DNA of 64,000 nucleotides from Rapana venosa (taxonomy: Eukaryota > Mollusca > Gastropoda > Neogastropoda > Muricidae): the NCBI GenBank assembly GCA_028751875.1, contig CM054140.1:12776668-12840667 (forward strand). The letters run 5' to 3'. Under the pieces are notes generated by a model. That model was not told the origin of the DNA. It saw only the letters and a program-made list of their open reading frames with translations, and did no database searches. How positions within the stretch are numbered: position 1 is the first letter of the stretch; each line of letters starts with the position of its first letter. The translations under genes were made by a program, and so were the position numbers. Positions 50,637 to 60,734 of the stretch are shown here, piece by piece.

Positions 50637-50816
50637 CTGCACAAACAAAAGTGATACATTTTAAAATCAAATACCCCAGAGTCGGAATGCGGTTACCCTG
50701 ATGGTGGGTAAAAACGGTCGCCTACACGGAAATCTTACCATTGGTAAACCTCGAGCTCTGGTCGAGGACCCTCTCCCCTCCCCCCCAAAAAAATGCCTGA
50801 CCCCTCCCTCTCCCAT

Positions 50817-50820
<4 letters not shown>

Positions 50821-50906
<86 letters not shown>
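50821..50906. repeat. (GA)n microsatellite
   Basis: About 43 uninterrupted GA units. Confidence 0.98.
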
Positions 50907-50907
<1 letters not shown>

Positions 50908-51382
50908 AGGGGGCGACAGACAGAAAAGTTTTCCCTGCTTAAATTCGTATGTAAATAGTCACATTTATAGGGAAACAAATACATATTTTTTAAAAGGAGA
51001 ACAAATCCTCTTTAGTCGAGTATGACTGCCTATACGGCGAGGTACTTATACAGTCATACACGCTAACTTCTCATTCAGTATGCCATTTCAATCTCCCAGT
51101 GATTCCCAGGTGGGATGAGCGAGTCAGAGTGCACATTCTGGGTGACCTCCAGAGTGTTCAGCTGGGGAACGCACAACAACAACAACAACAGCATAAGCAG
51201 ATAGGGACATTTTTAATATCTTTTGTGGTGCTGCTCTTATGCGATGCACTCTCCCTGGCGAGAGCTTCCAGAATTTCACACACAGAACTCCGCTATGACT
51301 GGCAATAGAACACAACACAACAACACAGTACAATACAACATAACACAACACATTACATAGGTAAGATAAAGAACATGCATAC

Positions 51383-52073
51383 CTAATGGAGTCCTGTAGT
51401 TCCTTTCTTGACGTCAAAAGATGTGGACGAGTAACAGAGTGACTTGGCCTTGTAGTCTTCTATGGTAGTCTTTTATGGTGCAGTCTTCTATGGTAGAGTC
51501 TTCTATGGTGCAGTCTTCTATGGTGCAGTCTTCTTTGGTGTAGTCTTCCATGATGCAGTCTTCTTTGGTGTAGTCTTCCATGATGCAGTCTTCTTCCATG
51601 ATGCAATCCTCTGTAGTGCAGTCTTCTTCCATGTCGTAGTCTTCCATGGTGCAGTCTTCCATGGCACAGTCTTCTATGGTGTAGTCTTCTTCATGGCGCA
51701 GTCTTCCATGGTGTAGTTTTCTTTCATTGCGCAGTCTTCTATGGTGTAGTTTTCTTTCATGGCGCAGTCTTCTATGGTGTAGTTTTCTTTCATGGCGCAG
51801 TCTTCTATGGTGTAGTTTTCTTTCATGGCGCAGTCTTCTATGGTGTAGTCCTCTTCATGGCGCAGTCTTCTATGGTATAGTCTTCCATGGCTTAGTTTTT
51901 TATGGTGTAGTCTTCCATGGCACAGTCTTCTTTCATGGTGCAGTCTTCTTCCATGGCGCAGTCTTCTATAGTGCAGTCTTCTATGGTAAAGTCTTCCATG
52001 GTGCAGTCTTCCATGATGCAGTCTTCTATGGTGTAGTCTTCCATGATGCAGTCTTCCATGGCATCAGTGGGGC
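51383..52073 (-). pseudogene. exon B3: expanded, frame-broken minisatellite exon
   Basis: Starts Pro-Thr-Asp-Ala then MEDC and related units in frame, but a unit mutated to read a TAA stop lies near 51,892. Two one-base-short units (near 51,690 and 51,860) shift the frame. The array is about 1.8 times longer than B1/B2. A sub-array of a 33-bp compound unit ('agttttctttcatggcgcag' joined to 'tcttctatggtgt') repeats at 51,717-51,850. Splice-like ends are intact. Confidence 0.7.
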
Positions 52074-52562
52074 CTGAAAAGAGAGGAATGTGTTTAAGAA
52101 AGAAAGCTCGTTGTAAACGAATCAGTTTGATTCTATGAACAAAGTGTGAAATAGTCTCTTGGTATGATAGAGATACCAAATCAAGAAGCTTTGTTCTTGA
52201 GTTATCAGTACCAACACCATTCCCCCCTGAATCTAACCATTAGTAAATTTAGGAATGAGAAAAAAGTCCTTTTTCTAGAGAATATTTCCAGGTACAACTC
52301 TTTTGCTATCGTGGATTCTTTTACATGCGCTAAATGTGTGTTGTTGACAGGCCCACGGTTTATCGTCTCGTATGAAAGACTAGCAACCAGACCACCACTT
52401 ACGGTCTGGTGGTTGGGAAAAACGTTTTCAGCACAATTAGAGATAGAGCCCGGACTTTTCATTTCTAGGTTAATGCGATATCCTCTAGACTGCTGATCCA
52501 CATTATACAATGATAGTGTGTGTTTTATTTTATTTATTTATTTATTTTTTTTTATTTATTTT

Positions 52563-52777
52563 ATTCTTTTATATCGAGGATAATGGAATAAGCACTTATG
52601 TGCTTTTTTACATCCAGTCCCCGTGTGTATGCAGATTTGTGAATTCTGTCATCTGTTCCCACCGGCACACAATGGCCTACTCTTCCGAAAAAGCGGAACA
52701 GGATTTAACGTGTGCGCAAGATGTTCTGCGTGCGTTTCGCACACGGGACCTCGGTTTATAGTCTCATCCGAAGGACT
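52563..52777 (-). mobile_element. SINE family 1, recent-looking copy in cassette III
   Basis: 'atcgaggataatggaataag', 'acatccagtccccgtgtg' and the full body to 'tagtctcatccgaaggac'. Absent at the equivalent sites of cassettes I and II, so it inserted after the duplication. Confidence 0.9.
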
Positions 52778-52784
52778 TGTGTGA

Positions 52785-52792
52785 GTATATGT

Positions 52793-52838
<46 letters not shown>

Positions 52839-53004
52839 TGTCTTTGTGTGTGCGAGTATGTGTGCGAGTGTGTATGTTGTCTTTGTGTGTGTGAGTGTGT
52901 ATGTATGTGTGTCGTGTGAGTGTGTGTGCGTGTGTGTGGACTTTTGTGTGTGTGTGCGTGTGTGTGTGCGTGTGTGCGTGCGTGTGTGCGTGCGTGCGTG
53001 CGGT

Positions 53005-53050
<46 letters not shown>

Positions 53051-53160
53051 GTGGTCTTTTATGCGAGTGTGTGTGTGCGTGGTTTCTTCTATGTGTGTGC
53101 GAGTGTGTGTGTGTTGTGCGTGGTGTTTCTTCTATGTGTGTGGGTATGTGTCGGTGTGGG
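52785..53160. repeat. GT-rich tract
   Basis: GT/GC repeats with 'ggtcttttgtg' and 'ttctatgtgtgt' interruptions, equivalent to 46,930-47,290. Confidence 0.94.
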
Positions 53161-53239
53161 AGAGAGAGGGAGAGCGGGAGAGAAAGAGAATATTAATCTA
53201 TGGAAATCCCAACAATAATAGCGAAAGACACACTAGTAC

Positions 53240-53326
53240 CTGAATCTGTCCTTCCACTTGCTCGTGCCGCGTCCTCAGGCATTGAAGTACCTAGGACGGG
53301 AACAGCCTTGATGGATGACAATGGTT
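53240..53326 (-). CDS. exon A6
   Basis: 87 nt, intact 'tttgtgcag' acceptor and CAG|GTACTAG donor, phase 1-1, open: PLSSIKAVPVLGT, SMPEDAARAS, GRTDS. Confidence 0.5.
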
Positions 53327-53748
53327 CTGCACAAATAAAGTGATACATTTTGTAAATCAAATATCCCCAGAGTCGGATAGCGGCTACCTTAATGGTGGGT
53401 AAAAACAGTCGAATGCACGGAAATCCCCCCCCCCTCCCCCCCCTCGAAAAAAAAGTGCCTGATCTCTCCCTCCCCCATATACAGAGAGAGAGAGAGAGGG
53501 AGACAGAGTGTTAAGCTGGGGAATGCACAACAACAACAGCATAAGCAGATAGGGACATTTTAAATGCTTTGGTAGGGCTGCTCTTATGCGATGCGCTCTC
53601 CCTGGCGAGAGCTTCCCGAATTTCACACACAGAACTCCGCTATGACTGGCTATAGAACACAACACAACAACACCACAGTACAATACAACATAACACAGCA
53701 CAACTTAAACATTACATTACATTACATAGGTAAGATGAATATGCATAC

Positions 53749-55249
53749 CTAATGGAGTCCTGTAGTTCCTTTCTTGACGTCGAAAGATGTGACGTCGAAA
53801 GATGTGGCAAAGTAACAGAGTGACTTGGCCGTGTAGTCTTCCATGGTGCAGTCTTCCATGGTGTAGTCTTCTATGGTGCAATCTTCCATGGTGTAGTCTT
53901 CTATGGTGCAATCTTCCATGGTGTAGTCTTCTATGGTGCAATCTTCCATGGTGTAGTCTTCCATGGTGTAGTCTTCTATGGTGTAGTCTTCCATGGCGCA
54001 GTCTTCCATGGCGTGGTCTTCCATGATGCAGTCTTCTGTAGTGCAGTCTTCTTCCACGGTGCAGTCTTCTTCCATGGTGCAGTCTTCTTCCATGGTGCAG
54101 TCTTCTGTAGTGCAGTCTTCTTCCACGGTGCAGTCTTTTATAGTGCAGTCTTCTTCCATGGTGCAGTCTTCTTCCATGGTGCAGTCTTCCACGGTGCAGT
54201 TTTCCACGGTGCAGTCTTCTATAGTGCAGTCGTCTTCCATGGTGCAGTCGTCTTCCATTAAGCAGCCTTCTTCCATGGTGCAGTCTTCTTCCATGGTGCA
54301 GTCTTCTTCCATGGTGCAGTCTTCTTCCATGGTGCAGTCTTCTTCCATGGCGCAGTCTTCTATGGTGTAGTCTTCCATGGTGCAGTCTTCCACGGTGCAG
54401 TCTTCTTCCATGTTCAGCCTTCTTCCACGGTGCAGTCTTCTATAGTGCAGTCTTCTTCCACGGTGCAGTCTTCTTCCATGGTGCAGTCTTCTGTAGTGAA
54501 GTCTTCTTCCATAGTGCAGTCTTCTATGGTGCAATATTCTATGATTCAGTCTTCTTCCACGGTGCAGTCTTCTTCCACGTTGCAGTCTTTTATAGTGCAG
54601 TCTTCTTCCATGGTGCAGTCTTCTTCCATGGTGCAGTCTTCCACGGTGCAGTCGTCTTCCATGGTGCAGTCGTCTTCCATTAAGCAGCCTTCTTCCATGG
54701 TGCAGTCTTCTTCCATGGTGCAGTCTTCTTCCATGGTGCAGTCGTCTTGTATGGTGCAGTCTTCTTCCATGCGCAGTCTTCTATGGTGTAGTCTTCCATA
54801 GTGCAGTCTTCCACGGTGCAGTCTTCTTCCATGTTCAGCCTTCTTCCACGGTGCAGTCTTCTGTAGTGGAGTCTTCTTCCATGGTGCAGTCTTCTTCCCT
54901 AGTGCAGTCTTCTGTAGTGCAGCCTTCTTCCATGTTCAGCCTTCTTCCACGGTGCAGTCTTCTGTAGTGCAGTCTTCTGTAGTGCAGTCTTTTATGGTGC
55001 AGTCGTCTTCCATGGTGCAGTCTTCTTCCAGGGTGCAGTCTTCTACCATGGTGCAGTCTTCTTCCTTGGTGCAGTCACCTTCCATGGTGCAGTCTTCTGT
55101 AGTGCAGTCGTCTTCCATGGTGCAGTCGTCTTCCATGGCGCAGACTTCTTCCATGGCGCAGACTTCTTCCATGGCGCAGACTTCTTCCATGGTGCAGTCT
55201 TCCACGATGCGATCTTTCATTATGCAGTCCCTCACAGCATCAGTGGGGC
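53749..55249 (-). pseudogene. exon B4: longest minisatellite exon, frame-broken
   Basis: 1,501 nt between 'ttttttcag' and GTATGC. From the acceptor it reads Pro-Thr-Asp-Ala and then about 16 xEDC/xEEDC/AMEEVC units, up to a TGA near 54,936 caused by a one-base-short unit ('ccatgttcag' for 'ccatggtgcag'). The same short unit occurs near 54,413 and 54,832. Downstream parts are again open, including a 261-codon stretch. Blocks of about 420 bp repeat inside the array (54,010-54,430 versus 54,430-54,850). The region before the donor contains a 19-bp direct duplication ('gacgtcgaaagatgtg'). Confidence 0.72.
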
Positions 55250-55438
55250 CTGAAAAAAGAATTGTGTTTAAGAAAGAAAATTCGGTGTAAATTATTCAGA
55301 TTTTGATTCTATGAGCAAAGTGTGAATTTTTTATACTTACTTTTTTAATGATTTTTTTTCTTTGGCAGTGTTTTTTTCTGTTTGCTACAGCAGTGTTGTG
55401 CTCTCTGGCTATCTTTCCTATTTCTGTATTTGTAAGAT

Positions 55439-55534
<96 letters not shown>

Positions 55535-55539
55535 GGAGA

Positions 55540-55583
<44 letters not shown>

Positions 55584-55599
55584 GAGAGAGAGAGAGAGG

Positions 55600-55675
<76 letters not shown>

Positions 55676-55887
55676 AGCAAGAGCGAGAGCGAGACACAGA
55701 ACGTGTGTGAGTGTGTGTGTGAGGTGTGTGTGTGAGTGTGTGTGTGAGTGTGAGTGTGTGTGCGAGTGTGTGTGCGAGTGTGTGTGTGAGTGTGTGAGTG
55801 AATGTGAGTGTGTGAGTGAATGTGTGAGTGTGAGTGTGTGCGAGTGTGTGTGAGTGTGTGTGTGTGAGTGTGTGTGTGGTGTGTGTG

Positions 55888-55972
<85 letters not shown>

Positions 55973-56119
55973 CGCGGTGTGTGTGTGTGTGTACAGCGAG
56001 ATACTTGGAAAAAAAACACCTGTGAATATTACCAAACTGTTCAGTCTGCTTAATGTTTTTTCTTAAGTTTAATGTATGAGAGAGAGAGAGCGTGTATGAG
56101 TATGAGTGTGGTGTGAGTG

Positions 56120-56164
<45 letters not shown>

Positions 56165-56470
56165 GGATGGAGAGAGATGAGAGAGGGGTGGTGGGTGTGT
56201 GTTGTAAAACAAGGTACTTAAAAAAACCCTGTGATTATTACCAAACTTTTTACAGTCTTCTTAATGTTTTTCATAAGTTTGATGAAAGAGAGAACAAACA
56301 ATCTTGCCCGTGTATATCTGCCTATATACGTGGTACTTTAAAAAATAAATCCGGCCACATACTCACTCCTCAGAGTGTGCTTGCCGACTTAGTGTGATCT
56401 GTAAGACAGAGTGCATATTCTTGAGGACTGTCAGAATGTTAAGCTGTGGAAAGCCTAACAATTTGTAATA
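55250..56470. repeat. TA / GA / GT / GA compound tracts and diverged spacer
   Basis: TA (55,445-55,478), GA (55,479-55,675), GTGA/GT (55,700-55,888), GA (55,889-55,972), GT, then a piece of about 75 bp ('cctgtgaatattaccaaactgt' region) that is repeated at 56,225 after another GA run (56,125-56,162). The part at 56,290-56,460 aligns loosely to the spacer of the other cassettes. Confidence 0.88.
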
Positions 56471-56476
56471 GCTTAC

Positions 56477-56551
56477 CTCCCTCCGTCCTTCCTCTTGCTG
56501 GTGCCGCGTCCTCAGGCATTGAAGTACCTAGGACGGGAACAGCTGCGTTGA
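56477..56551 (-). CDS. exon A7: diverged, possibly the original exon A
   Basis: It keeps VPVLGTSMPEDAA but then reads PARGRTEG and ends GGAG before a strong donor GTAAGC, a different donor from A2-A6. There are two possible acceptors. With '...cgtag' at 56,552 the exon is 75 nt and phase 1-1 like the others. With 'gtgtag' at 56,560 it is 83 nt and starts in phase 2. It lies upstream of the other copies on the minus strand and has no adjacent family-3 SINE 3' piece. Confidence 0.5.
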
Positions 56552-56589
56552 CTACGATTCTACACAAAGGATTGAAAATGTAAAATTAA

Positions 56590-56970
56590 ATGCCTGCGCG
56601 CGCGAGCGTGTACACACACAAACGCGCGTACACACACACACGCACCCACCCGCACGCACACACCCGCACACACTGAAAAGGAGAAAAAGATAGCCAGCTG
56701 CATGAGCTGTGTGTACGTGTGTAAATTAAGAAAATGATGATGATGATGATGAAATACTTACAATTATATAGTAGTGACAATAATGCTGATAATCAACACT
56801 ATTCTGCTATCACTGGTACTATTACGAGTACACTGCTACTGCTGCAAACAATAATAATAGAAAGTTAAAATTGTTTGGAGGCAACCACGTCTAGTTCTAG
56901 TAATAATAATAATAATGATAATAATAATGATAATATAATAATGATGATAATAATAATAATAATATAAAAA
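56590..56970. repeat. CA/CG repeat, GAT repeat and (TAA)n tract
   Basis: CG/CA-rich (56,596-56,672), five GAT units (56,735-56,752) and ATA/TAA/TGA repeats (56,898-56,968). Confidence 0.88.
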
Positions 56971-57437
56971 GTTTACTAACGTATCTCAACATAAGTAACG
57001 ATTTTATCTGACATAATTTTGCTTAGCTTATACCAAGATACTATAGTTTCTGTGCCATAAAGTAAACCATTTGCTCCATTACTGTCCCATGGATGTGATC
57101 ATGTAATAACTACATCACTAGGCTGACACATTTTTAACTGTCATAATTCAGAAATATATGGTCGCCAACTTATATCTCAACAGTACTTCATGAATTAGGG
57201 GGGGGGGGGTATTTATTTTGATCTTTGAAAGCAACTTACATTCACGCTTGCCAGTGATTTAATTTCATTTGCATACACTGGCACACTCGGGACCAAATAG
57301 TTATGCACGTTAAAGATAAGTTTTATCACCTTTTTGGCGAGTTGTGGAAACACGAACATGTCCTACAAATTTGAGGCTTTACTGTAGTACCATGAAAATT
57401 AAAATAGAAAATCTAAAAAAATTAAGCGCGTACTTAC
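56971..57437. other. no gene seen
   Basis: A/T-rich sequence with a 10-bp G run near 57,200. A weak family-3 SINE-like phrase ('gttgtggaaacacgaacatgt') lies near 57,340. Confidence 0.5.
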
Positions 57438-57612
57438 CTCTGTGAGGTCTTGATACGTTGAACAGCCACAATGGTGGAGACATTGCCGGAGAACTAAGAT
57501 GACCCACATGACCACTTTTGACATCTATGTTAAGACTTATTAAGATATCAGGGCAAGAAGGAAGAGACCAAAAAGGTCGAATAAATGCTTTTAGAAATTG
57601 TCTGGGGGCCAT
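57438..57612 (-). CDS. candidate upstream exon with strong donor
   Basis: On the minus strand an ATG at 57,612, first after an in-frame TGA, opens 58 codons (MAPRQFLKAF, ending NVSRPHR). It stops at AGAG before GTAAGTAC, a near-consensus donor, in phase 1. That phase fits the 75-nt form of exon A7. Alternatively it is an internal exon starting after 'cccccag' at 57,602 in phase 2, though that acceptor lacks a pyrimidine tract. No domain or clear signal peptide was recognised. Confidence 0.35.
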
Positions 57613-58140
57613 ATGTATTCCTTCCCCTCATTAGCTCTGTGTCCTAAGGGTTTGCCGGCTTGTTCCATGCTAGGACACATACATTAACGCCAAGACTGGC
57701 TCCTTTTGTGATCGATGATTAAGTTTCAAAAGCTCCTGATGAAGTTCGGAAATCCATGATCATTGTATTAAGTCATATGTACAACTCCAGGGACAAGGTT
57801 CGATTCGAGCGCGGAATATGTTTAAGATGGCCGAGGCACGTTTGTGGTCATTATACATACAAGCGTTGACAGATCGTACCTGTACAAATACGCCTGCAAA
57901 GTGGGCAAGGTAGCCGGTTGAATGTGCAGAGGAGTTGCATAACTCGTCTCTTTGCATACTGCTGCAGGTCCAGTATCTGATGTCCTCAAAACATTCCTCA
58001 CTGCTCTCGTCGCAATCTATCCCCCAAGTTTGTCAGAGATGGGAGGTCATGTAGACGCCACTCTGATTTTTTTTTTAAAAAAGCCTCCAGACTCAATTTC
58101 TTAGATCCATGGACAATGCCAGTCGCTGCCCTGGATATAT
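57613..58140. other. no gene seen
   Basis: Mixed-composition sequence. A minus frame of 65 codons (57,760-57,957) has no supporting signal. Confidence 0.5.
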
Positions 58141-59250
58141 CCTTTAAGGTTTTGTCAAGTAACGGTTTTCCTTCAAGGGTTGTAACTTTTAAGGATTTTA
58201 CCCTCCTGAGTTTTAACTTTTAGGATTTTACCCTCCTGAGTTTTAACTTTTAGGATTTTACCCTCCTGAGTTAACTTTTAGGATTTAACCCTCTAGAGTT
58301 TTTAACTGTACTATTTTACCCATCAGGGTTTTAACCGTTACGATTTTGCGCTAAGGGTTTAAGGTTTTGTCTTGGATTTTGCCCTTCAGGAGCTTGTCCT
58401 CTAGGAGTTTGTTTTTCATAATTTTTTTTAAAAGTACATTGCCCTTCAGGGGCTTTTGTTTCATATTTTGCCCTTCAGGGGCTTTTCTTGTCTTTTGCCC
58501 TTCAGGGGCGCCTTTGGGGTCTTTTGCCCTTCAGGGGCGCTTTTGAGGTCTTTTCAGGGGCGCTTTTTGGTCTTTTGCCCTTCAGGGGCTTTTTTGGGTC
58601 TTGCCCTTCAGGGGCGCTTTTTGGGTCTTTTGCCCTTCAGGGGCTTTTTTTGGTCTTGCCCTTCAGGGGCTTTTCTGGGTCTTTTGCCCTTCAGGGGCTT
58701 TTTTGGGTCTTTTGCCCTTCAGGGGCTTTTTTTTTTTAGGTCTTTTGCCCTTCAGGGGCTCTTTTGGGGTCTTTTCAGGGGTGCCTTTGGGGTCTTTTAC
58801 CCTTCAGGGGCAATCTTTGGTCTTTTGCCCTTCAGGGGCGCTTTTGGGGTGTTTTCAGGGGCGCTTTCTGGGGCGCGTTTTCAGGGGTGCTTTTGGGGTC
58901 TTTTGCCCTTCAGGGGCGTTTTTTTTGTCTTTTCAGGGGCGCTTTTTAAGGTCTTTTCAGGGGCACTTTTTGGGGTGTTTTCAGGGGCGCTTTTGAGGTC
59001 TTTTGCCCTTCAGGGGCTTTTCTTTTTTTAGTGGATTACCCTTCTGGGGCATGTCTTTCGGACTTTTTCCCCTTAGGGTGTTTGTAGTTTTGCCCTCTTT
59101 TAAGTTTTATCTTTCAGACTTCGGGCCTTCAGAATATTCTGCTCTGCATGTTTTATGGGTTTGCCCTTCAGGGGTTTGGCAAATTTAGGGTCTTTCCTTT
59201 CAGTATTCTACAGTTTAAAGTTTTTCATATCAGGGCTTAGCCCTTCCCTT
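58141..59250. repeat. minisatellite, 28-31 bp unit
   Basis: The left part (58,150-58,330) repeats 'aggattttaccctcctgag' plus 'ttttaactttt' about five times at 30-31 bp. The main part (58,440-59,030) repeats 'cttttgcccttcaggggc' plus a variable G/T stretch about 20 times, mixed with shorter 'cttttcaggggcgctttt' units. The right end decays from 59,030. All three plus frames stay open over most of the main part, which reflects the unit's lack of stop triplets. Confidence 0.95.
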
Positions 59251-59487
59251 CAAGGTTTTGGCAAAGCATTTAAATCTTCCACTCTAAGCCCTTCAATCCT
59301 ATCGGTCTAACATATAAGTCAAACGAAGTCATGTGGGCAAGGACAAGTTCAGTGGCTCTTGTGCTCCAGCGCTGCGCTGCTGGCGTCTTGAGAGCCTGCG
59401 ATGAGAAGGTCCAGGATCCGTAGAAAAGATCTGGTGTCAAAATAAAAAGTAACCACTCATATAGTTTGAGTAAGGGAAAGGAAGGTT

Positions 59488-59902
59488 GCAGGGTGGTTAA
59501 GACATTTGCCTGCCAACAAGAAAACCGTGAGGTTCTGGGTTCGATTCCCAGCCTCGCTCTTTCTTCCCAGTTTGACAAAAAAATCGAACTGAATGTCAAA
59601 GTCCTTCGGATGAGATTATACACCGAGACCCCGTGTGCGAACGCATGCAGAACATCTTGCGCACACGTAAAATCCCGTTCCGCTTTTCGAGAGTTTAGGC
59701 CACTGTGTGCCGGTGGGAACAGATGACAAAATTTACAAAACCGCATACACACGGGGACTTGATGTAAAAAAGTACACGAGTGCTTATTTCATTATCCCCG
59801 ATTAAAAAAAAAGTCATCTGAGCGCTTTGATTTGTTGCTTTACAAGACTCAGCGCTATATAAATTCCATACATTATTATTATTATTATTATTATTATTAA
59901 AA
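59488..59902 (+). mobile_element. SINE family 1, reference full-length copy
   Basis: The tRNA-like head has 'gcagggtggttaagacattt' and a perfect B box GGTTCGATTCC (59,538-59,548). A spacer leads into 'gtccttcggatgagattata' and the whole body, then 'cattatccccgattaaaaaa', the tail 'gagcgctttgatttgttgct' and 'cagcgctatataaattcc', and an ATT run of about nine units. The total is about 410 bp, and this order was used to interpret all other copies. Confidence 0.9.
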
Positions 59903-60025
59903 TAACCACGGCAAAACACAAGTGGCTGAAAGATTTTGAGCCTAGTCTACATTAATAGTCACCTGGACAGGTAAACTGGGGGTAGCTATAATCAACATGT
60001 TTTCATTATTCATGCACATTTAGGG

Positions 60026-60312
60026 AGAGGAGCGGGACAGCATAGTGGTTAGCACGTTGCGCTGGTGATCTGACGGCCTGGGATTCAGTCAACATCGTGG
60101 TGCCTGTTCGACGGGATCTTCCCCTGGGAATTTACATTAACACCAACTTCATCCCGACTAGAGTTCGGTTGAGACTATAAACTGGGATCCCATGTGCAAA
60201 CGCATGCAGAAAATCGTGTGCTCATTAAAATCTTTTCTGCATTTCGTAAGAGTGGGCAATGTTGTGCCAATGAAAACGGATGAATCTAAAAGCAAACATT
60301 AAAAAAAAGAAT
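60026..60312 (+). mobile_element. SINE family 1, diverged copy with head
   Basis: The head 'cagcatagtggttagcacg' and 'cctgggattcagtcaacat' is followed by 'gacgggatcttcccctggg', 'gagactataaactgggatcc', 'gcatgcagaaaatcgtgtg' and an A-rich end. The common tail is missing. Confidence 0.85.
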
Positions 60313-60339
60313 ACATGCACCCTCGTGTCGCGTTTACAC

Positions 60340-60428
60340 TCCTCCCCAAAGTCGGACTGCGGATACCCTAATGGTGGACATAAACGATCGCATACAAAAA
60401 TGTTGGTGAACATCCGAGCTCTAGCTAA
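60340..60428 (+). mobile_element. SINE family 3, 3' fragment
   Basis: 'aaagtcggactgcggatacc', 'cgatcgcatacaaaaatg' and 'ttggtgaacatccgagctct'. Confidence 0.75.
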
Positions 60429-60734
60429 GGAACAAAACCAAACATTCAAAACAATTATTTCTTCTTAAATGTATTTTGGCAGATCCTTTACGAAAGAAAG
60501 GGTCACGGTTTTGACAAAACCATTGAAAACTGAGTGCGGATCTTTGATGAAGTAGCTGCTTCTGAAGCAGTGGACCCATAGAAGTTCACTGGGACATGGT
60601 GATTATCTTACATGGCAGCGTAACAACTGATCATGTAATTATGGGAAAAAAGTGTCGAGTAATGCGATTAACAAGCTTCTGAACAGAATATCGCCCAACC
60701 TGACTGGATTCAGATATATTTGGAACAGTTTTCC
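60429..60734. other. no gene seen
   Basis: Ordinary sequence with no recognised element. Confidence 0.5.

Larger units (their letters stand above)
50470..53160 (-). repeat. cassette III
   Basis: Exon A5, family-3 SINE 3' piece (50,680-50,765), GA tract (50,821-50,906), spacer (50,918-51,160), family-2 SINE piece (51,240-51,300), exon B3, spacer, family-2 SINE 5' half (52,256-52,503), a family-1 SINE not present in the other cassettes (52,563-52,777), and a GT tract. The interval 50,650-51,440 is nearly identical to 48,640-49,440, so cassettes II and III separated recently. Confidence 0.88.
53165..55330 (-). repeat. cassette IV
   Basis: Exon A6, family-3 SINE 3' piece (53,365-53,425), a short GA tract that runs directly into 'gacagagtgttaagctgggg' (the spacer of about 200 bp seen in the other cassettes is deleted), family-2 SINE piece (53,585-53,645), CACAA repeats, exon B4 and the start of the next spacer. 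Confidence 0.87.

Noticed and set aside
54430..54801. Plus-strand open frame of Met-Val-Gln-Ser-Ser repeats across the B4 array
   Set aside because: The plus strand lacks the splice signals and phase agreement seen on the minus strand. Both strands are open because the repeat unit contains no stop triplets.
58456..59031. 191-codon plus-strand open frame in the 58-59 kb minisatellite
   Set aside because: Two other plus frames are open over the same array, the peptide is only the repeat unit in shifting frames, and no flanking exon or conserved end was found.
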